The translations under genes were made by a program, and so were the position numbers. Positions 22,401-31,808 of a DNA stretch of 31,808 nucleotides are shown piece by piece (within the stretch, counting starts at the first letter, position 1; every line of letters starts with the position of its first letter). Below the pieces are notes generated by a model, which did not search any database, was not told the DNA's origin, and saw only the letters and a list, made by a program, of their open reading frames with translations. The DNA comes from Pigoraptor vietnamica (Eukaryota; Opisthokonta; Filasterea). The DNA lies in the NCBI GenBank assembly GCA_943704525.1, contig CALSCQ010001597.1:19858-51665 (forward strand), in the 5' to 3' direction.

Positions 22401-25400
22401 AGGCCATTGAGCGGGCGGGCGGCAACGTGCGCGGCCTCCTTGCGCGTGAGCAGCTGCGGGACGTTCTCGTGCAGCTCGGCGTGTTCTCTGGACCGCGGTG
22501 CTCGGACAGGGGTCGCCGTGAGGAGGAGGAACGGGTGCTCGAGACTGTGTGGAAGGCGCTGCTGGAGACGCAGGCGCGCGACGACGAGCGCCACCACGGC
22601 GGCCTCGTGTCCTACGCCGACCACAACTGGGTGCGTGTCGGCGTGTTTGTGCGCTTCTTCCTCGGAGTGCTTGCCATCGGTCGCCGCCGCCAGGCCAAGA
22701 AGAATCGCCAGGAGCCGCAAGCGACAAATTCCTTGCCGGGCACTCGAGACACATCGGTGGCCGAAGTCCCGCCGTATGCGCTTCCGCCGGAACTGCAGCC
22801 GCAAGTGACTGCGCAGGGCCAAACGCAGGCTGCGGAGGGCAGTTCGATGCCCGCACCCGCGGACGGCGTCGAAGGAAGGGCGCTTGGCCCGCTTACCGAG
22901 GAGGAGCGTCGCAATCGCGCGGCGCAGAAGGTGCTCGCGAACTTCATCCTGACGACCAAGTCGTACAGCGACAGCGTCTTTCGGCGATCGCACGGGAGGG
23001 CGGCTGCATCGGCGCGAAAGGCCCACCGGCCGCCCGTCTACACCTTCCACCCGGAAATCAGCGAGCGGAGCGCGCTCATCGATTCGAACCGCCGCCTGCG
23101 GGAGGTGCGGGGACCCATGTCCGCGGACGCCGTCCTGCTGGCGGCGGCAAGCCGTAACGAGCGCCTGTACCGCAAGCAGCGCGACATTCAACAGCTGCGC
23201 GAGGCGCACACGCGCAAGCTTTTGGAGGAGGAGATGTCCGACTGCACCTTTGAGCCCGAAATTGGCCCGACCAGCCAGAGGGTGGCGAGTCCGGACAAGC
23301 GACGGGAGCGCGTTGCGGAGATTTCGCGGACGTACTGCGACCGGCACGCCGAGTGTCACCACACGGACCGCGAGCGCCTGGAGCGTGAGGAGGCCGAGTG
23401 CACATTTGCTCCGGCGCTTGAGGACAGCTTCATCTACCGCCAGCCACCCGAGCCCGCGCCTCCGGCCAAGGGGTTCGACGAGTCGGTCAAGCGCATGGAG
23501 CTTGGACGCAAGCTGCGTGCCGAGGTGGACGAGCTACGGGACCGCCGGGGCCTACCGAAGAAGTCGTTTAAGCGTGGTTCGACGGCGCCGTTCCACTTTG
23601 AGACGGACGATGTGCTAGGCAAGTACGCAATCCACAGGGATGACACGTACCGCTCCCCGCGACGGCACGGCGAGCGCACGACGGCAGTGCCGGCGTCTGT
23701 ACGCCGGCGCACTCAGTCTGCGGGGAGCGCGGCGCTCGAGAGCCTGCGGAGGGCCGGGTCGGCGACGGCATCGATCGCGGCTTCGGAGGGCGACCCCGTC
23801 ATGTTCTTTGTCAAGGTCGATCTGGGCCGTCGCGTCAGCGGCCGTATTGCCGTGCGCCGCGGGGACAGCGCGGTCGAACTCGCGCGCGAGTTTGTGCTGA
23901 CGAACGGTCTGAAGGAGTCTCTTGTCGACCTGCTCGAGGACCTCATCGGGCAGTACATGGAGGTGCGTGCGCGGGTGCGCAATGTGTGTGCTTGCCTTCG
24001 TGGTAGGCCTCTTTTGAAATGCTGCCTCTCTGTGTGCATCTATTTCATCGTTTGCAAATGCCGCGTGCCGCATCCCTGAATATCATGGCTCTCTGACGCG
24101 CAGAAGCACCTCTCTCTCGAGGACTTTGGTGACTACGACGACGATTTCGACGACATGGAGCACGCCGCCGGCGACGGTGACGACGAGCGTGAGGCCGATC
24201 GCGAGGGCGACGCCGGCGCCTATTCCCCCCCTCCGTTGTCGCGTGGTGGCTCGCGCGGCACGGGCCTGCTTCACGTCGAGATGCTTCCGGGAACCGAGGG
24301 GCAGGCAATCGACGAAGACGCAGTGCCGAGGGGCGCGCTTCCGCCACACCCGCAGTCGCTGCAGAACTCCCCCTCGCGCGGCAGCTCGACGAACATGCTC
24401 GCACGGGCGGTGAACGTGCGCGTCGCCGTCACGCCGACGATGCAGCGCCAAGACTCTCGCGCACGCACAATTTCTGTGGAGTCTGCGCCCGCTCGCGCGA
24501 CCTTGGCCGAAGCTACCGCCGCCGAGCCTTCACACGTCAATGGATCGTCCCAACCACCGTCGAGTGCGACTCACACGGCCCCGACGCCCGCTGCAACGTC
24601 AACGGCCGCGACGAGTGTGTCGGCAACCGCGTCTCCCATGGCAGCGCACCGGGCATCGGGCCGCCCCTTCCTGAGCAGCGGTGGGTGTTCGGCTGTGTGC
24701 TGCGACCTTTGATTTCGTTGTTCGCTGGCGTCGCTGTCGAAATGGATGCTAACACTTTTCCGCATGTGCGTTGCAGTGAGTGTGACGGGCACGTGCGTCG
24801 AGGGATGCGTGCTGGTCGTTGCCGATCCCAAGCCCGCCGAGATTGCCGCGCTCCAGGGCGACCCGTCCGCGCCAGGCGCCCCCGCGCCGCTGTCACCCGG
24901 CCGCATCATTCGCCGCTGGGTCCGCATGCAGCCCGACGGCCGCTCGGTCGTTGTCGGCGGCGATGCGCCCCTCCACACCCTCACGGCAGACGACGTCAAC
25001 TCGCGGATCGTTGTGCAGTGGAAACCCATTGACGCTCCGCCGCACCTCCCGTGGGCGACGTCGGTCCCGACGCAGCCCGTGCGCTCGGCGTCTGCGCCGG
25101 TCGCACCCGACTTGCCGGCACATGCGACAACAGCGACATCATCCGTCGCGACAGCCGCATCGACTTCGGCCGTTGTCGCGCACGCGAAGAGCTCCGTTGG
25201 CGGCAGCGGCACCGCGTCGCCGAGTGCGACGGCTTCGGGCCTCGTCGTGCTTGGCAAGCTGCTCACGGGCAACCGACTCACCCTCTCTGGTTACGCGCCG
25301 ACTGTCAACCCGGCGGAGATTCGGTGGTACCGCGTCGACCACCCTGACCGCGCCAAGTGCACGCTGCTGGGCGAGGGCGATTCGTACGTGCTCGCGCCCT

Positions 25401-25537
25401 CGGACGCGAACCACTGCGTGCGTGTGGACTGTCCGCGGGTGCCGTCGTCGAGCCTCTCGGAGTCGGCGGGTCGGAGGGACGTCTCGTCCGTGTGGACGGA
25501 AATGGTGCGCGCGGCGCCCACCGTTTCGTCCGTCTGA
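19482..25537 (+). CDS. Large SH3 / CTFxPxI-motif / A9-like repeat cytoskeletal protein, four exons
   Basis: Exons 19482-19751, 19985-23962, 24104-24680 and 24777-25537 sum to 5586 bases, giving 1861 residues with closed phases. Residues 91-147, starting exactly at exon 2, are an SH3 domain (ARATFDYKAQQEGELSFPKG, WWEGDYEGRRGRI). Residues ~150-650 are Ser/Asp/Pro-rich and disordered. Residues ~660-1240 are charged and helical, with recurring units (LTFHPTIG, CTFSPQT, YTFHPEI, CTFEPEI, CTFAPAL) and ERLY motifs (HERLYYSAV, NERLYRKQR), a pattern I associate with protist basal-body and cytoskeletal proteins. Residues ~1365-1416 carry a VRRGDSAVELAREFVLTNGL motif. The C-terminus has two Ig-like modules resembling AIR9/A9 repeats (TLTADDVNSRIVVQWKPID; NPAEIRWYRVD then CVRVDCPRV); A9 proteins bind microtubules. 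The role is inferred as a cytoskeletal scaffold. Confidence 0.82.
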
Positions 25538-25906
25538 GAGCCTATTTCTTCCCTTTTTGCAATAGCGTGAATATGTGACTGTCTGCGTGTGCGTGTTCTT
25601 GCACTTTCCTTCCTTTGCGCGTTCGTGTGTTTAGCGTTCTTCGCTGCGTCGCGTCGAGTGCGTCTCAGAACTTGCGTGTTGCGTTGAATTGGGTGCGTGT
25701 AAAGGTTTGCGAGCTATCCAATTTGCACGGATAACTACTGTAATTGGGATAGATGCGACTGGCGACACCCTCGAGGGCGTTGTGATGAATCCAACTGACA
25801 GAACCAAAGGAAAACGTGTTGGAACTTATTGCTATGAGAACAGCTTCATACAGGCGGACGCGGCGCATACGCGAGAGCACAGACGTCAACAACCGAAAAG
25901 AGCCAC
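25538..25906. other. 3' spacer between SH3/A9 gene and kinase-like pseudogene
   Basis: Between two convergent 3' ends. It is AT-richer than its surroundings, with T/G-rich sequence just after the SH3/A9 stop as expected for a 3' UTR. I see no AATAAA, no coding frame that starts with ATG and looks real, and no RNA gene. Confidence 0.45.
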
Positions 25907-27675
25907 TTAATCGGACGAGGCAGGAAGTGCCGCGAGCCCCGTTTCCGCCGTCGCGTCGGTCTTCCTCAGCACGTCAAGCACTATCTGGATCGAAGCGTCG
26001 GCGAGGACGTCGGCCGGGATGCCCACTCGGCCGGCTTTCGGAGCCGTCCACATGAGTTTTACCATTTGCCGCAAGTCGTGACTCGGCGTCCATTGCGCCT
26101 CGGCGGCGTCCGTCGGCCAGAACTCCTTGCGCAGGTCCTTGGTGGGCCACGGCGCGCCCGTCCTCGCGCCGTCCAGTTTCGCGCAGAGCTCCAAGTCGAT
26201 GATTACGAAGCGGTCGGTGGCGACCTTGAGCACGTTGGGCCAGCGGAGGTCGCGGTGGACGACGCCCTTCGCATGTAGCCACGCGAGCCCCTTGAGCACG
26301 CACCGCATCGCGAGCTGGGCTTCGACGACGGTGCGCGGGATGCGGCGGAAGCCAACGTCGTAGGTTCGCACATAGGACAACGTTTCGCTGTCGAGCCGTC
26401 CATTGACTATGAATCGCACGCCCGCGGCGCACACGGCGTCATAGATCGCGGCCAACTCCTTGAGAGCCTTACGCTCATTCTCTTTAGGTGCGGTCCCCAC
26501 TTTCTCGTCAATTCGCATGCCTCGTACGATGGCAGCACGATCGGAGAGTATCGGTTTGTCAACGTAAGGCTTCTCGTCCGCAGTGGTACCAAACGCCACT
26601 GCACGACGACCACTGGCATGGCGTTCGCGTGCACCTCGACATTGAAGTAGGAGGTGGGTGCGTGGAACTCGACAAGGCCGCGGAGAACGCGGTAGAGACG
26701 CAGCGCGAGTCCCACCAAGCGCACGCGGTCGCCGGGGCGGCGCACGTCCAGCGGCACATCTTTCATCGAGGGATCGCCCGGTTTAATATCAGTGCCAATG
26801 CTCCACTGCGCGCCTCCATCGACCCATCCGTCCCCGGCACGTGCTCGAAAAAGCGCACCTTGGCGCCCGTGCACGTGACTGCCAGCAGCGACTCCATAGT
26901 GCCGTGGGTGTCGCGGCCAAACAGGTAACGCTGCGGCTCGTGCACATATGCATGGTCGCGAGCCGCCGTGTCCGGTTGCGACGCGCACTCCCCCGACACG
27001 AGACACATGACATTGACGGGGGTGTCAAGCCACCGACTTGCACATCGGGAATTGTGGAAGTGTCGTCGTCGGTGGCCGAAGGAGACGACCCGGTAGACTC
27101 CCCTGTCGCATCACGCGCACTGCCCGTCGCCACAGTGTGGTGGACGTGGAACTCGAAGGAGGGGTCCTTGAGCTCCTCGAGGACGCTGAAGAGGAGGGCG
27201 TGGAGGGGCGCCAGCACTGCAGCCTTGCCGGCCGTCGTGTGAATCTCGCCATCTGTCACATACGCGTGGAGCGTATTGGGCACTGGATAACCAGCCGACC
27301 CGACCACACTGAGGGCCTCGATTTCGAGGCCATCGTCCACCGCAAACCACTCGCGAATGGCCGAATCCGTGTCGTCGTTGGAGCCCTCGCATACTAGAAG
27401 CTGCTTCACCACTGGAACCTTGACGTCCACCCTCCCGTCAAACCTCCGCGTGAGCAGCCTCACCTTTTCGAACGGATGCACCCACTCAAGTGGCAATGCC
27501 TTGGCGAGATCCGCTCGTGCGAACGGCCTCCTTCTTTAGGGTGGCAATCCAGTCCCCAACGCCGGCAGTTGGCGTCTCACTCTCGCGATCTGTCACGTCG
27601 ACTTTCGAGGCCCGCTGTGAGGTCGGTCACTGCCTCACCGCCGCCAGCGCGAGGGGAAGGCACTTGGCTAGTCAT
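25907..27675 (-). pseudogene. Decayed protein-kinase-like gene
   Basis: On the minus strand a coherent protein can be followed from ATG 27675 to TGA/TAA near 25907, but only by changing reading frame about five times, with no splice sites at the changes. The C-terminal ~230 codons are intact and contain a kinase catalytic loop (HRDLRWPNVL) preceded by GLAWLHAKGVV. The usual DFG is replaced by DLE (VIIDLELC). The layout recalls atypical fungal-type (FunK1-like) and Crinkler-associated kinases, but I saw no LFLAK-type leader. The N-terminal part (residues such as WFAVDDGLEIEALSVV) is unrecognised. Every other gene here reads cleanly over long exons, so true decay is more likely than general sequencing error. 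A functional gene with local base-calling errors remains possible. Confidence 0.6.
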
Positions 27676-28182
27676 TGCGTGCACAAGCGGCCACGCACCG
27701 GGAGATGGCGAAAATATGAATGGTGCCAGCGACAAAGACTGCAATTTTCAAAACTGGCGCTGGCCGACTACCCACTTGTGGAGATCATAGTCGTCCAGAC
27801 ACGAGTGTAACACGCAAACTTGCTCATCGTTCGTTGTCCCTGACTTCCTCTATTGTGGCGCGGTGTAAGCTTGGCTCTCCATAGTGAAATTGCGCACGTG
27901 TGAGCGCGTCCGTTGTTGTCGCGGAAGCGCAGGCGTAGCCAGTGAGTGTGTCAGCTTGACTCGCACACAGTAACACAGCACTCACTGGATGGCACGAAAA
28001 TGGATTTGTACGCTAGAGCCGCACGCAATGTCTGAGCAACGCACGCTGCGAAAACGCCGCCGCCGCCGCATCCCAACGAGACACTCGAGACGTGTTTGCG
28101 TAAAGTTGAGAGTGAAACGAGGAGTGTGCTCTCAGGACACAGAGTGAAGCTGTCGACTGCGTGTGCGCACAGCACACGCTGC
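27676..28182. other. Spacer between kinase-like pseudogene and MCM6 3' end
   Basis: About 500 bases containing the MCM6 3' UTR on its right side and whatever promoter the pseudogene once had on its left. A CACGTG occurs near 27895 as an isolated copy. No RNA gene, repeat or coding frame is recognisable. Confidence 0.4.
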
Positions 28183-31767
<3,585 letters not shown>

Positions 31768-31778
31768 CTAAAGCACAA

Positions 31779-31807
31779 GGGGGGGGACGGGGGGGGGGGG
31801 GGGGGGG
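31779..31807. repeat. Poly-G runs at contig end
   Basis: Eight G, then AC, then nineteen G, then a final C. They lie inside the MCM6 intron upstream of exon 31767-31605. With the initial C-run this suggests the assembly stopped at homopolymers. Confidence 0.9.
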
Positions 31808-31808
31808 C

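Noticed and set aside
21446-23362. 638-codon frame antisense to the SH3/A9 gene
   Set aside because: Same codon-bias effect; low-complexity Arg/Leu/His product with no motif and no splice support.
25907-27675. Crinkler effector assignment for the kinase-like pseudogene
   Set aside because: No LFLAK- or HVLVxxP-type leader seen. The kinase loop alone is not enough, so it is left as atypical kinase-like.

Overview
The window is nuclear DNA from a GC-rich, intron-rich unicellular eukaryote. The protein-coding genes have short introns (about 70-280 bases) with GT..AG ends, and one GC..AG intron. They encode eukaryote-only proteins: the MCM6 replicative helicase, the ALIX/BRO1 ESCRT protein, a DDX51/Dbp6 ribosome-biogenesis helicase and a cytosolic Hsp70 ending in EEVD. 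A CAP-Gly protein and a large SH3/A9-repeat protein with CTFxPxI-type motifs suggest a microtubule-rich, possibly flagellated protist. I cannot place it more precisely. The sequence starts in a C-run and ends in a G-run, so it looks like a whole contig bounded by homopolymers.

Layout: (1) 73-730 +, 3' end of an unrecognised gene; (2) 787-3831 -, DDX51, six exons, complete; (3) 4368-7384 +, coiled coil plus nucleoside-hydrolase-like domain plus the first half of a CAP-Gly domain; (4) 7446-11028 -, ALIX, eleven coding exons with the Pro-rich tail missing; genes 3 and 4 converge on a 26-G run that cuts both; (5) 12166-14130 +, intronless Hsp70 with a TATA box, a GAA array and a cluster of five CACGTGAT boxes upstream; (6) 14895-17417 -, an intronless VOC (glyoxalase-like) plus gamma-glutamyltransferase-family fusion whose last 34 codons and stop are tandemly duplicated; (7) 18216-18923 +, small alpha/beta hydrolase; (8) 19482-25537 +, 1861-residue SH3/A9 protein, four exons; (9) 25907-27675 -, decayed protein-kinase-like pseudogene; (10) 28183-31767 -, MCM6, twelve exons, 5' end beyond the contig.

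Exon structures were built by hand from splice sites, frame continuity and protein-family fit. For DDX51, ALIX, the SH3/A9 gene and MCM6 the exon phases close exactly. There are no operons. Genes are arranged as convergent or divergent neighbours, and the 1.1-kb ALIX/Hsp70 spacer is the richest regulatory region. The most unusual items are the two domain fusions, the CACGTGAT cluster, the terminal 105-bp duplication and the double truncation at the G-run.
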